Positions 8,520 through 22,400 of a stretch of DNA of 64,000 nucleotides are shown piece after piece. A program made the translations under genes and the position numbers. The DNA lies in the NCBI RefSeq assembly GCF_003326755.1, contig NZ_JPWH01000016.1, positions 1 to 64,000 on the forward strand, written 5' to 3'. The DNA comes from Thalassospira profundimaris (GTDB lineage Bacteria > Pseudomonadota > Alphaproteobacteria > Rhodospirillales > Thalassospiraceae). The first letter of the stretch is position 1; each line of letters starts with the position of its first letter. The notes beneath the pieces were generated by a model. That model ran no database searches, was not told where the DNA came from, and saw only the letters and a program-made list of their open reading frames with translations.

Positions 8520-9440
8520 TTAACGCCCGACCCAGCGCGTCAAACCTTCGGTTAGCGAAACCGGCTGCCAGTCCGGCAATATTTTGCGCACCAGGCCAAT
8601 ATCGGCACAGCTATGTTGTTGATCCCCCGGCCGGGCCGGACCATAGTCATAATCCAGGGCCTGTCCGGTGGCGTCCTGCCAGGCGTTAACCAGTTCGGTC
8701 AAGGTCGTCTTCTGTCCGGTGCCCAAATTCATTACCCGGGGCGCGGTACCGTCAAAACCGGCCAACAGGGCAATGGCCCCGGCGATATCTTCCACCGCGA
8801 TATAATCCCGCGTGATCGAACCATCGCCAAAAATGGTAAATTTCTTGCCTTCATCCCGGGCTTCAAGCAGGCGGGTAATCACACCGCTATAGGGGCTTTT
8901 GGGGTCCTGGCCTGCACCATAAACATTGAAAAACCGAAAGGCGGTTGTTTTAAGCCCGTAACAGGTGTGGTAAATGCCAGCCTGAATTTCGTTGATAAAT
9001 TTGCTTGACGCATAGGGCGATAACAGCCTCTGCCCGGTTGCCCATTCCTCGCGGAAATTGCCTTGCAGGTCATTGGCATAAACCGAGGCGGAGCTGGCAT
9101 AAATCACCCGTCCGGCAAAACCGGTTTCCCGGCATACATCAAACAATTGTTCGGTTGCCGCGACATTGATGTCGAATACCTGTGCGGGCATTTCAATCGA
9201 TATGGGCACACTGACAAGAGCGGCCAAATGCACGATATGATCTGCCGACATCACGGCATCCTTCAAGGCGGCCCGGTCGCGAATATCCGCCTCGATAATG
9301 CGCCCCAAACCTTCAAGGCCATCACGGCTGGCATTGCTGAAATTATCGTAAATTGTCACATCGTGCCCGGCAGCACCCAGTGCGCGGCATGTATAACGGC
9401 CAATAAAACCCGCGCCACCTGTCACCAAAATCTTGCTCAA
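8520..9440 (-). CDS. NAD-dependent epimerase/dehydratase (nucleotide-sugar type)
   Basis: A 306-residue extended short-chain dehydrogenase. The N-terminal Rossmann motif GGAGFIG, the SSASVY strand and the catalytic YASSK pair are intact. FRFFNVYGAGQDP and the late RPGDQQHSCAD segment are typical of UDP-glucose 4-epimerase-like enzymes. It probably interconverts UDP-sugars for surface polysaccharide; the exact substrate cannot be read. The start is TTG (9438-9440) with GGGGGA 4 bp upstream. It converges with dnaE2 (16 bp between stops). It lies beyond the terminator of the neighbouring minus-strand operon, so it probably has its own promoter. Confidence 0.85.
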   Translation of the reverse strand: MSKILVTGGAGFIGRYTCRALGAAGHDVTIYDNFSNASRDGLEGLGRIIEADIRDRAALKDAVMSADHIVHLAALVSVPISIEMPAQVFDINVAATEQLFDVCRETGFAGRVIYASSASVYANDLQGNFREEWATGQRLLSPYASSKFINEIQAGIYHTCYGLKTTAFRFFNVYGAGQDPKSPYSGVITRLLEARDEGKKFTIFGDGSITRDYIAVEDIAGAIALLAGFDGTAPRVMNLGTGQKTTLTELVNAWQDATGQALDYDYGPARPGDQQHSCADIGLVRKILPDWQPVSLTEGLTRWVGR

Positions 9441-9570
9441 AACGTCCCCCTATCCCCAAAATATCAGACCAGCCAAGACTGCGTTCTTAACACAGGGGCC
9501 CGTCTCGTCACTCCTAAAATCACTGGGCTTGTCCAAGATCGCCAAAAGCCACGGCGATGACAACATGTCA

Positions 9571-9601
9571 AAAAAATCCCCCGATATTTTTGTATCGGGG
9601 G
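9571..9601 (-). terminator. Rho-independent terminator of the TPS-sapC operon
   Basis: CCCCCGATA (9578-9586) pairs perfectly with TATCGGGGG (9593-9601) across a 6-base loop. On the minus strand the stem is followed by ATTTTTT (complement of 9571-9577), so it ends transcription leaving the sapC-like gene, 32 bp after its stop. Confidence 0.88.
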
Positions 9602-9632
9602 AGGATGATGTTTAACGGGCAAAAAACCGCCG

Positions 9633-10427
9633 TCAGTTTGCGACCTTCATCGCGGCGCGTTCGACCAGCGCATTCCAGTTGCCATTGGAAATAAAATGGC
9701 AATACACCAGATGCAGCCAGCCGCGCTTGCGCCACGCCAGGAAGGTTTCATCATCAAGGGCGTTGAACTTGGCCTCGTCAATCACCTTGAAACCCGAAAG
9801 GCTGAGTTTGCGGCCATCGGCGAGCGTCGCATCGGCCCGGTTTTCCACCAGAAGGCCCGCTTCGCGGATGGCCTTGAGGAACTCTGCCGTTGCGACATAA
9901 TGCGCCTGGTAATCGCGGCAGAAATCGAGCGCACCCTGCGTCATTTTGGACGGTTCCCCATCGACAAAGAACGGGTTTTCCGTGCCTTCAACAACGGTTT
10001 TGGCGTCTTCATCCACACACAGGGTATATTGGCTTTTCTCTTCATTTTCAAAAAAGATGAAGGGATAACGGCGAATATAGGCTGGCACATACGTCCCAGG
10101 TGTCCAGTTACCCTTGTCATCTACCATCAGATTTTCAGAGGCACGCAAGCCCAGCAGCGCGACCATCTGGGTCTGTGCCCCGTCAGTAAACAGGATCGGA
10201 TAATTCTTGCACACCATCGGCAGTTCAGTCGCCACGATGGGCACAGAATTGGTGTTGGCAGCAAATGAAAAATCCGACGTCGGGGTTAGCGACATATTGC
10301 CATGCCGTTCCGCCAGCACCGCACGCGGCTTGCTGTAAAACAGTGGCAATGCTGCCGGGCCAGCACCTGTTGCTGTCGCGGCTGCGCCTTTTTTCGCCGC
10401 ACCGTTTGTTTTGCTTTCTTTCGCCAC
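9633..10427 (-). CDS. SapC family protein
   Basis: A 264-residue protein resembling the SapC family (PF07277), named after a Campylobacter protein linked to S-layer export; its biochemical role is poorly known. Recognisable stretches include the N-terminal LPLFYSKPRAVLAERHGN, the PAYIRRYPFIF segment with following acidic residues, and a WLHLVYCHFISNGNW C-terminus. There is no signal peptide or membrane segment, so it is probably cytoplasmic. The start is GTG 10427 with GAGG 9 bp upstream. It follows the giant adhesin by 46 bp and precedes a terminator, so it is the last gene of the TPS operon. A role in adhesin expression or export is inferred from position only. Confidence 0.75.
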   Translation of the reverse strand: MAKESKTNGAAKKGAAATATGAGPAALPLFYSKPRAVLAERHGNMSLTPTSDFSFAANTNSVPIVATELPMVCKNYPILFTDGAQTQMVALLGLRASENLMVDDKGNWTPGTYVPAYIRRYPFIFFENEEKSQYTLCVDEDAKTVVEGTENPFFVDGEPSKMTQGALDFCRDYQAHYVATAEFLKAIREAGLLVENRADATLADGRKLSLSGFKVIDEAKFNALDDETFLAWRKRGWLHLVYCHFISNGNWNALVERAAMKVAN

Positions 10428-10473
10428 GAATGTTCCTCACATCTTTCGTTTATCCAGGGTTTTCGCCATCGAA

Positions 10474-13400
10474 TTATTGGTCATTCGACTGGATCAAACC
10501 GCTATCACTTGACTGTCCGTCAACAACGCCGGGCTGGTTGCCGCCGGTAGCGCTGGTCCCACCATCAGGCGAACCACCCGTTGCCGGTGCAGCGCCACCC
10601 GTACCACCTGTATTGCCTGTCGAACCAAAGCCTGCGGCAGCCGCACCGCCGCTAATCGGACCTCCGCTGGAACCACCAATGATGGTAGTGGTGCCAGTAC
10701 GATTATCGAACGTCACGGGCGATGTTGCCCCCGGGCCCGGATTAACCGTTACGCGGCCACTACCTGGTACGGTGCCTGTCGTGTTGATCACCGACGGGCC
10801 AGTGGTTGCCGAAATAGCGACCGGGGCCGTTCCGACATTCAGAACTGTTGGCGCAGCGAAGGCCGCGATGACGTTTGGCGTGACGCCCGTCGTCGTCGTG
10901 GTCAGGTTAAACAGGGCATCAACCTGCGGGGTGCTGGGCGGCTTGGGCAGCGGAGTTGTTTTAGTTGCTGCCGGCGGAAGGTCACGGTTCCGCCAGAAAG
11001 CATCATTGATGAAATAAGGCGCAAATTTAAGCGGACCGATTTCATAGGAGGCGTCAAAGCCGGAAATGCCGCCAATTGTCCCGTAAAGATTGGCCGTTCC
11101 GGCCACCGCCACATTCAGAGATTTGACATTGATCTTCTGATCGCTGGTGCCCTCTTTGGAACCGATCCGAATATCACCCGTTCCCGACGTCATGACCAGA
11201 TCGGTCGAAGTGCCGATCAAACCGGCAATCGTGATGTCATCACCGCTGCGGATTGTGACCTTGCCCGACGGCAGGGTTGCAATAGCCCCGTCAATTGATT
11301 GCGGTTTGACCGCAATTTCATCAAGCGGATCGCTACCTTCCTCCAATTTCAAGCTGCCAAGGGTAATCGGCCCGTTGGCTGCGGTGACATTGGCCGGCAA
11401 CAACAATTTGATACCGCCCGTGTAAACCAGCCCGTCCAGAACCGAAATGCTGGCCGTGCGGGCAAACTCGGTCACACCATTTTCACCGGAATTGATCGTC
11501 AGCTTGCCAAGGGCACTGGTATTGCCCAGGGCAAAGTCAAAGACCGTTTTGGTGTTGCCGCTATTCAGGGTCAGGTCCGCATGGGTGACACTGTTAACCG
11601 TTCCCTTCAGCAGTAGCGTGCCGCTTTCAGTATTGATTTCGGTGTCATCGGCAATGCGGGTCAGGCCATCAATGGTGAAATCATGACCAGCCTGATACGT
11701 ACCATCCAGGGTCGTGGTCCCGGTATAGGATTGATCCGCCGTTGTGGTTACGTCATGCAGGGCAATCGTGCCACCGGTGATCGTCAGGCTGGTGCTGTTG
11801 CTTACCGCATCATCAATGGCAACCGCACCGCTGCCAGCCTTCATGACCACATTGTCAGTACCGCCATCAAGCGTACCTTTAATGGTGATGGCACCATTTG
11901 CCGCACTGGTATCAAACGTGGTGGTTTCGACCTGCGGCAGGCTAAACACCTGGGTTTGTGCGGCCAAAGTCGCATTGCCATCCACCAGGATTGACCCTGC
12001 CGTCAGATCGCCCGTGATGCGGGTGGTCTGACCGGTATAGCTTTGCGCACCTTTGGTACTTACGGCACTTACCGTCATTTGCGGGGCAATCAGTTCAACA
12101 CTCGAACCGGCACCAATGTCCGTGTAATCCCCGACAAACTCGATCCTGTCAGCGGCTTCGACTTTCAACTGGGTATTATTGCCGTTAATCGTGCTCAAGA
12201 ACTGGACACGACCGCCTTCATTTTCATTCACGGCCTTAATGCTGGTCGCACCAGCCTTCAGGGTGGCAGCACCGCTGATCTCGACATTGCCAAGTTCGCT
12301 TTCAATCGACACCGGCAGGAAAATTTGACGACCACCAACCTGTTTGAAATCGTCAACGACTTTGACATTGGCATTGCTGCCAAACACGATCTGTCCGTCT
12401 GTCAACTGATCGGCCTGGCTGGCCGACGTCGTCAGCGTGAGATATTGCAGAATATTGGTTCCGCCAATCGCGCCGCTGAAATTGATCGAACCCGAACCGG
12501 AAGTAATTTCCAGACCGCGATTATTAGTACTGTCAATCGTACCACCGAAGGTCACATTGCTGTTGTTCGACGTGGTATTGATTGTTGTGTTGGTGTTACC
12601 GGTTAACAGGGCTGCCCCCGTTACCTTGAACTCACCGCCGGCAACATATGCACCGTTAAGATTGACCGCACCATTATAGGTCTGGCTGCCAGACGAGGTA
12701 ACATTGCCAGCCGCGATATTCGCACCGGTCAGCGCTACATTGGCAATTTTAACCGTTGCCGAGCCGATGGTAACATCGCCCGTACCGGCATTGACCGTAA
12801 GCGATGTATCCTCATTTGCATTGGTCCCCTCAATACTGCCGGTAACGGTGATATTGCCGTTGTTCGACGAGGTAAGGCTCAACGCGGTGCCACTGGCCTG
12901 CACGTCACCCGTGATCGAAATGGCCGAGGCCTGCAAATCACCATTGAGGATGGTCGTGCCTTTATAGGTCTGGCTGCCACCGGTCGTCAGGGCACCCGTT
13001 GTGATTTTCCCGCCGGTTACATCAAAGCTGGTGACCTGGTCAGCACCATCGTAAGTCCCCGTCAGGGTCACATCGGACTGCCCCGCGTTAACGGTGATTT
13101 CATGCCCATCTGTCAGTGCAATTTTGTTCAACAGAACATCCAGATTGCCCAGACCGGTGACAAAGATATCCCCATCATGTGCATTAAGAATACCCGTAGA
13201 ACGGTCCGCATCGTAAGCAACGTAAATGGCACCCGTACCGGTAACAGTCGCATTCAGCGTTTCAATGCTGGCGTGGAAGTTTTGATCCGCAGAGCCAATA
13301 CCAGTCGCGCTGGTCAGTGACAGGGTCTTTGCCGTCATCGACGACTGGTTCTCAACGATGGCAATACTGCCTGCATTTGAGGTCAGTTCAATCGTGCCCT

Positions 13401-16400
13401 CAGAACCCGTATTGATCGTACCAACTGTAATATCACCAGTTTCAGCGGTAACACTTGCAGTGTGGCCAATACCGTTCGTGGTAATGGTGCCACCGCTTAC
13501 GGCAACATTGCTGTTAAGCGTTACATCATTATAGGCAGAAAGGTTGATCGAGCTGAGAGCACCCGTGTTGTTAACAACCAGTGCGCCGCCATTTTCAGTA
13601 ATTTCCGCACGGATCGCCGATGTCGTGCTGTCAATCGTTGTGGTGCCACCGGCCGAACCACTATGCAGTTCAATACCGTTGCTGGTGGTTGCTTCGATTT
13701 TCAGCGTACGTGGCGTTTCGCTCGATGCACTGACAATGTCATTCTTGCCAGATAGATAGATCGAACCAGCCTGAACATTTTCGCCAAGCGTCAGGGTGTC
13801 TTCGGACGTCAGATACAGCTTGTCGATGGCGTTGCTGTTAAAGCTGCCCCAGGTCACATTGCCCTTCGAGCCAATAGCAACTGAAACGCTGCCGTCAGCA
13901 TGGATATTATCACCCAGCGTAATGGCACCCGTGCCCTGGTTAAAGACCGAAATCACCGAACCATCGGTATGGGTGGTCGCATCAAGACCGCCAACGATAA
14001 CCTGAAGAGCATCAATATTGGCAGACTGCCCCGGAACCCAGCTAAAAGCACCGATATTATTTTTGGCTTCTAGCGAAAGCTGACCGGCGATCAGGGTCGG
14101 GTTGGATTCAGAACCGCCATTGACAATTGAACCGTTGGTCGCTTTCAGCGTTACGGCCGAAGATACAGGCTGGGTTTGCGGGGTGAAGGAGGTTGCACCA
14201 GCGATAACCGAAACAAGTGATACATCGCCGTCGGCAGCGGTAACCTTGACATTATTGCCATCGGTTTCAGCCTTGATGTTCTGAAGGGTAACTTTGTTGC
14301 TGGTCGTCACCGTCAGCGAACCATTTGCCAGACGCAGCGCCGTGCCAGATTTACCCAGACTGATACCATTGGCATTGTTGTCGTCAATAAAGACGTCGTC
14401 AGAGGTGATGGTGCCGGTAATTTCGGTAACGATGGTTTGCAGGTAATTCTGACTGGAACCAACACCGGTTGCGGAATTTACTTCCAGCTGCGAGCCGGTG
14501 ATGCGGGTTTCAGTAATATTGTCATCAAGAACACTGCCATCATTCGACGTCAGGGTGATTTTGCCATCAGCGGCACTGCCCTTGGCGTTGAGATTACCGA
14601 CGATAACGTTACCATCCTCGCCGGTCGTCGAAATAATGATGTCACCGGCATGGTTATACGTACCCGCAGCGGAAATCGCATTGGCCACCAGAATGCTGGC
14701 ACCATTTGAACCGGCAATCGAGATTACGCCACCATTGGTCGAAACGGACGAGAAAGTACTATCAACACTGGAGCGCAGGTAAACACCTGCATTCTGGTTG
14801 GTTGCCGAAACCAGAACACGCTGGCCACTAGCGGCAATCGCATTGTTCTGAGTGCCAACACCGTTCGCGCCGGTCAAACGTACCTCGAAAGCGCCCAGTG
14901 CACTGTCGGCGTTACCGGCATAGATTGCGCCATTTTGTGCCGTCAGATTGACTTTGCCATAATTGGCACCGGCAACAACGCCGGTCGACCCTGTTTCACC
15001 ACCAATTGTAATATTGCCCGACTTGGCGGTGACAATAATGTTGTTACCAACGGCATCCTGACCAACACCAATGTCCGTCAGGCGAATGTTGCCATTGGAG
15101 ACAATATCAACCGCACCATTGGTGGTGTGGGCCGAAAGCTGGTTGGTCATGCCGTTTAGGGCGTTCAGGTAAATGTCTCCATTTCCGGTAACATTTGCAC
15201 TGAAGGCCCCCGCCCCGCTGCCCGAAAGCTGCAAACGCGACGTCGCAGAACCAATACCATTCGATGCGGAAAGCGAAATGTCGCCGCTTGCCAGTGACAG
15301 GGTTTTCCCAACAGCCGTAAAGATCGAACCGCTGCTTGCCGTGAGGCTGAGATTCTTGTCCGATCCATATGACAGCGTATCAATGACCAGATCACCAGAA
15401 GCGATGGTAATGGCGAGGTCACCCGTCGTCGAAATACCATCCAATTCCATTGATTTGGCATTGTTGACATTAATCCCGCCGGTGCCGGAATTTGCCACGA
15501 GGGAATCAACATCCGTCTTAAGTGCCTGGCTAGACGTACCAATAGAGGAATTCGAATTCGATGCCGTCAGCGTGAGAGAACCAGCCTTGAGTGTCGAATT
15601 GTTGTTGGTTGATATGATATTTGCAGCTGTTTTGTCCTCGAAATCATTAGTCGAGTAGTGTGCCGAGAGGTCTACCGACCCAGATCCGACATTAATCGTT
15701 CCAATGCTGATTGTTTCGAGCGATTTATAGGTCAGATCCAGACCGGTAAGGTCTGTGATATTGGTCAATGTGGTAAGTTTGTTGGCGTCCGTAACCGTCC
15801 AGGTCAGACCTGCTGCAGAAATTGAAACAGTCCCGCTGCTGTCATAGCTGTTTGTAATATCGTTGCGACGGTCAATAGACAGCGATGACAAATCACTGGT
15901 CGAACTGACATAGATATTACGTGGAGAGCTTAGATCCAGTGCTGTCGCACTTGTATTGATGGCTGCACCAGACGCACCGATATTGCCGCGCGTTGCCGAA
16001 ATCGCCAGCGTCCCAGCAGTAACCATGTTCGACCCTGCGCCGAAAACATCGCCATATGCAGAGGAAATGGTGACAGTACCTGTACCAGCAGAGATTGAAT
16101 GAACGGTTATATCGTTGGTGTTATACTGGCTGGACCCTGCAGTGATGGTTACATCAGACGTGGCCGTAACCTGCGTAATATCCAGACCGTAGGATTCCGA
16201 AATATTGACCGTCCCGGTCGCACCGCGACTATTGGTTGTCGCCGTGATTTCGGCCAGCGTCGTCGTGCCATTACCATTTGCGTTAATTGAAATAGCACTG
16301 ACATTACCAATCGAGCCATTTGCAATCAGCGAGACTGTACCGGCATCGTTGAGCGTGCCGCTCAGGATCGATCCACCCTGGTTATCAAGATAAAATTCAT

Positions 16401-19400
16401 GACCGTACAAATTGATATTACCCAGGACAATATCCCCGGTTTCATTGTGGATTTTGGCAGTACCGTTATAAATCGTGAGCGATTTAACATCGGTGCGCCC
16501 GCTGAGTGTCAGGTCAATATCGCCACTTGAACGTACGGTAAGTTCACCACCCTTAATCTGAAGGGTCTTTGCCGCCGTACCAACCGTCCCCGAACTGGAA
16601 TAAATATCAACGGTTGCGGCATTGATCGCGGTGTTACTGTCGCTATCACCATTGATATTTCCGCTCGAATTATCAGCATCAAAAATACCAACGCCATTCA
16701 GATCGACATCTTTAATGGTCAGATCGTCATCCGTATTCAGTTGCACGGAAAGGCCGGTATTATCTGCGATACTATCGTAAGTAACACCATTCTGTGCTGT
16801 TGCACTGCCTGAAACAACCGCATGTCCGCCATCAGGATTATTGGCAGAATCAATGATGCTGTAAGTCCCTGTTGCATTGTTCTCGGTGGACAGTGAAAGC
16901 TTGCTCATCAACCGATCATTGTTGATGTAAACATCACCAATCGTGCTGGTCGTAAGCGTCGCAGCCGACAAATTGATGTAGGTGCCGCTTTCACCCAGAT
17001 TACCCGAGTTCTCGTTCGTGAAAATCATTTCACCCGTGGTGATATGATTGTTACCGTCAATCCCCAGAATGGAATTGTTGCTTTCGAGGTCAACCGAGCC
17101 CGTCAAAGTCGTGTTGATCGAACCAACCTTCTGGCCCCGAACCGTATCAAAGGACAATTCCAGACCGGACGTATCGGTGATCTCGGTCAGGTTGGTGGTG
17201 CCATCATCGGTCACATTAAACGTGAGCGCGGCAGCCGTAATTTCATAGAACGGCGCAGTCCCACCCGTTCCCTGGCTGGACGTGATGGAAAGGCTAGCAA
17301 GGTCAAGGCTGTTGTCAATAAAGACGTTCCCGCCAGTAAGCAGCGTCAGGTCTTTTGCATTGGTTTCCAAATGATGTGAGCTATCAGCAATAGAACCGGT
17401 CGCACGCAAGGTAATGCTGCGCGCAGTAATATCTGACCGGCTGTTAAGGCTGTCATAAGTTATATCGCCGTTGGTCGCCGTGGTTTTGATATCAAGCGTG
17501 CCGGCATTGCCAACATTCACAACGCCAAGCTGAATCGCTCGATCCGTTGAAAAAGTAAAATCAAGACCAGTATCGTCCACCAGATTCTCGAAGATCATCG
17601 ACGATCCATCGTCGGTCAGCGTGAATGCAAGATCATCAGCCTGAATGTTGTAAACATTCGAAGAGCTTACATGGTTCGCTGTCAGATTGAAGTCATAGAG
17701 GTCGGACGTGTTTTTCAGATACATACTGCCGCGTCCCTGCACAGTCAGGAGCTTGGCATCGGTTGAAAATAGGTTGTTATTGACCCCGATGTTTCCGTCA
17801 TTCACGACCAGCCCAATACTATGAGCCGAGAGCGATTTACCGGCCTCGGTTGACAGATCACCCTGCGTCACCTGCAGTTCAATCCATCCGGAAGAATCCG
17901 TTGCACTGAAACCAGCAACCGTCAGACCACCATTGTCCGAAATACGTGCCGATGATTGGACAGTACCCATAAGACGGGCTGCATCTATATAGAAGTAATC
18001 TGACGACGAATAACGGCCGACGCTTTGTGCATTAAGCGTCAAATCACCGGCTGTGATGACACTGCTTCCAGTTCTTGATTCAATAGATCTACTTGACGTA
18101 AGCGTCAAATTACCCGAACCAACATTAACACTCCCAACAGTGATCGTTTTGTTCGCCGTAATTTCCAGATCAAGTCCAGACTGGCTAATGGAACCGAGCT
18201 TGAAACCTTCACTACTTGATCCGTAATTGGTCACGTTACTAAACGTGAGGCCGGTACTGGAAATAGTATAGGTTATGTTCGAGGAACCGTAACCAGTATC
18301 CACATTGTTACGGTCGACGTCCAACTTCAAACTGTTCAGTGTCGTGCTGTTCGAAACATTAACGTTGAAACTGGAATCAATAGACAAGTTTTGGGTATTG
18401 GTATTTGCCGTAACAGACTCATAAGAGTTCAGAACAACAGTACCGCCAGTAATCGTACCCGATGAGCGAACAATAGATCCATGCTCATTCGTCCCGCTTG
18501 CCTGCCCAGTTGTTGTCAGGGAAACACTACCGGTAGATGATGTACCCGCGTCTACTGTTCCGAGACTTAATTGACGGTCCATTGACAATGCAAAATCGAT
18601 CGCCGACGACGATGTCAATGACAATGCAACCTGCGATCCACTGTCAGTCAGTGTCAGGCCAACATTGTTATCATGCGTCAAACTATAGGTTTGCGTGGTA
18701 GATGTTTGCTCGTTCACGTGAGCCAAATCAAGTGTTAGCGATGACAAAGAGTGCGAAGTATTGTCGACGTAAAAACTTCCCTTGGAAGTAATCGACAAAT
18801 TGCCAGTTCCGAGTTTCAGCGCGGAATCGCTTGCCCCAATCTGTCCGTAAGTCTTATTCGACGCATTTGTTTTCAATTCAACATTTGATGCCGTAATGAC
18901 GGTGTTCGCATCAAAATTGCTGATATTGCTGTTCACGCCGGTGCTGGTGGTTTCCAGAGAAACCGTTCCGCTGGCGGTAATGTCTTTGGCAATGATGTTT
19001 TTAGCCGAGGTCAGGCTAAAGTCGACGAGTGTGTAATTTGTGGTCAAGACTTCGGCAGTCAATTCCGTGTCACCATCAGTGATGGTGACCGGGGCAGAGC
19101 CAAACTCATACACAGTGTCAGAATTATTGGCAGAATTGGTGCTGGTGAAGTTAAGACGCGTCAGGTTTTTGGCGCTGCTAACGTAAATATCACCGCCCGA
19201 GGTTACTGTCAGATCATTGGTATTCAAATCAATAGAGCTGTCAGCCGAACCAATATTGTTACTGCCACCCGATGTCAGGCTAACGCTGGTCGCCGTGATA
19301 GTGGTATTTCCGTGATCGCCGTCATCGCGGATTGCCCCTGATGTTTTCACATCGACGTTGCCAAGCGAAATTTGCCCCAGCGCGACGTCGTTAACCGCCG

Positions 19401-22400
19401 TCAGAGAGAAATCCAGTCCCGATCCGCCAATCAAACTGTCAAGAGATATGGCCGAATTGAGATAGGAAATTGCAAAGCTCTGACCGTTGGCCGAAAGGCT
19501 GACACCCTGTGAAAGATTTGACGCGGCATCAATCGACAAATTGGTCAATGTTGCCGTAGAAGTCAAACCAATGGCATTAGCCGCAGCCAGCGAAATATCC
19601 GTTGCGTTTGTGTTGATCGAATTAATGGAACCCGACGTAGCCGATAAGTCGAGATCAAGTGCCTGCAAAGATGTGTTTGCCTGCCCAATAATCGAACCGT
19701 ACTGGGCCGCCAGCTTCAAGTTCCGATCACCGCTTGAAACTGTTACGTCGCCTACAGTCAGGTTGCCATTGGTAAGTGTATAGCTTGCGGAACTTCCGCC
19801 AGCCTGCATTGTCAGCGTTGTGTCAGAAACACTGCCAGACGTCAGGATATTGCCGTTGGTCGACTGAATATCGACATTGGAACCGGAAATGCTGATGGTG
19901 TCATAATAGTTGCCATCGCCGCTAACGCCAATGTCTCCACTGGCCTTTACTTTGACAGTACTGCCAGAGCCGCCATAAATTTGGCCGCTGCTTCCACCAA
20001 GAATGGAACCGTCATCAACCGTCACGTTAAGGTCATTACCACCGCTTTTGATCTGACCAGTCAGAACAAGATCGCCCTGGTTTAGGGTCAGCGATGTTCC
20101 CTGGGTTGACTGAAGTGAGGAAACGGTAAACAGAGTATTGGTGTTGCCATCCCCAATCGGGGCTTTTGCAATAATGTTAACAAGCCCGGCATCGGCATCA
20201 CCACTCAGGGTCGATGCCCTCACCGAAACGGCATCATCGGCGCTACCAATACCTTTATCGGCGTTCAGCGAGATGCTTTTTGCAATCAAATCGGTTACGG
20301 TATTGCCGTCATCAAGCAGGTCGCCACCGACATTTAACTTCAGCGAACCGGTATCGGACACATCAATCGACCCGACAGTCAAATCGGCATCGGTGGTAAA
20401 GGTAAAGTTCAGTGTTGAATTATCGTAAAGATTACTGAGCGTATAACCGTTCGTCAGGTCGTCGGTCAGGGTAAATTCAAAACCATTTGCCTCAATGCCA
20501 TAGGCATTAAGGTGCTGGCTGTCAGCATGGCTGATATTCAGATCAAGACTTGCGAGATCAGCAATATCGCGAAGGAAGACATCGGACCCAGCCTTAATTT
20601 TCAGCGTGGTTGCGGATACTTCGAGGAAGTCATCACTTGTGCCAATGGCCCTACCGGCATCAAGAGTCAGCGAGCCGCTCGTCATTAGACGGGTATTGGC
20701 ATTATTGTCGTCGCTGATGCTGCCTGTGGCTTTCAGCGTAACAGTCGCCAGATTGGTGCCGATCTGACCAATCACAAGGCTACTGTCGGATTCATAGTTA
20801 AAGGTCGTCAGGTTACCGGCAATGACCCGGTTCAGAGAAACGGCAGTTCCGCTGTCAGTAACGTTGAAATCCAGATGATCCGACGTCAGTTGGACAACGT
20901 TGGTATCACCTACCTGATTCTGATCGTGATAGTTCGTAATCGACAGAGATGTCAGCGTTGAATCAATATTCTGAATATAAATATCTGCCGAGTTCCGAAC
21001 GGTCAACGACGTGACATAAGTTTTGAGTTCTTCGCCAGAGCCGCCGATATTATTGGCAGCTATCAGCGACAACGACGTGCCATGCACATTGTTGTTGGCA
21101 TTCTGCGCCAGAATATTACCATTGCTTGCCGCCAAATCGACAGACGCGCTGGTATCAATGGTGCCGATAGTCAGATCACCAGTGGAAGCGGTAACATCCA
21201 CGGAACTGGTTGTTTGATCCGCTTCGATATTTTTAACAAGCAGAGCCTTGCTGTTTGATACAACAAGGCTGCCGCTCTTACCCAGGGTCTTAATATCAAC
21301 CGTGTTGACCGACGTGGCCAGCGAATTGGTCTGGCCATAACCATTCGGCGAAACCGTTGCCGACACAATCAGATCATCTGCGGTAAGCTGGCTGGCAGTA
21401 ACATAACCGTTCGTCAGGGTCAGCGTTACATCACCGCTGCTACCCGCAGTCAGGCTGGAAATATTCAACCGATCCGGGCTGCTGGACGTTTCGTCCGAGC
21501 GCATAGCAATGTCGATATTGTTGCCGTCAGAGGTTGATGCCGACGTAATCGTGGTGTCGGTATGCGTGGTCAGGTCAATCTTACCGCTTGTGGATGACAG
21601 ATTCTGAAGCGTAACGGTGCCCGATGTCGGGATGACATCCAGATAAATGTCAAGAAAGGCCGAAACATCCAGCGTTTTGCTGTCAACCTGCAAGTCACGT
21701 GACGATGTACCGATATCGGCACCGGCCTTCAGCTCAACCGTTTGCGCGGAAATTGATGTTGCATCATCACTGTCGTCAGCAATGTTCAGACCTGCCTCAA
21801 CATAAAGCGTACCGCTGGCGACAGTTACATCACCAACGGTAAGGTTGCGGCTGGTATACAGGAGAGAACCAAGGGCACCGTGCTGTGTCACCTCGTTTCC
21901 ACCAGCGGCTTCAAACCGCGAGACCGTCAGTCCACCATTGTTGGTGTCAGTATTGCTAATATAGAGACCGCCACTCTCGGTCGTGGCGTTCAAGGACGTA
22001 ATGTCTGTGCGCAGGCTCCGGTTTACATCGTTGCCGGTAACACCATCACGGGTCGAAATCGTCAGGTTATCTGCAACAATATGATTACCAGTTGATGCAG
22101 CGCCATAAATGGCACCGCTATTGACAGTCAATGTTACATCGCCGGTGCCAACACCAATCTGGCCGATATTCAGGCTTTTTTCGCCGGCAAAGGTAACATC
22201 GGTATCTGTGGACACCAGCGACGTCAAAACATAGGCATCAGCCGTATCTGTCATCTCAAATGTCAGACCGGCTGCAGTCAGCGCATAAGTCTGGGTATTG
22301 GTCGACAGAAGGTGATCCATCGACAGATTAAGCGACGTCAGCGCACTATCACTGTTGTCGATGGCAAAGCTGCCGCCTGCTTCGATAGTCAAGCCGGTAA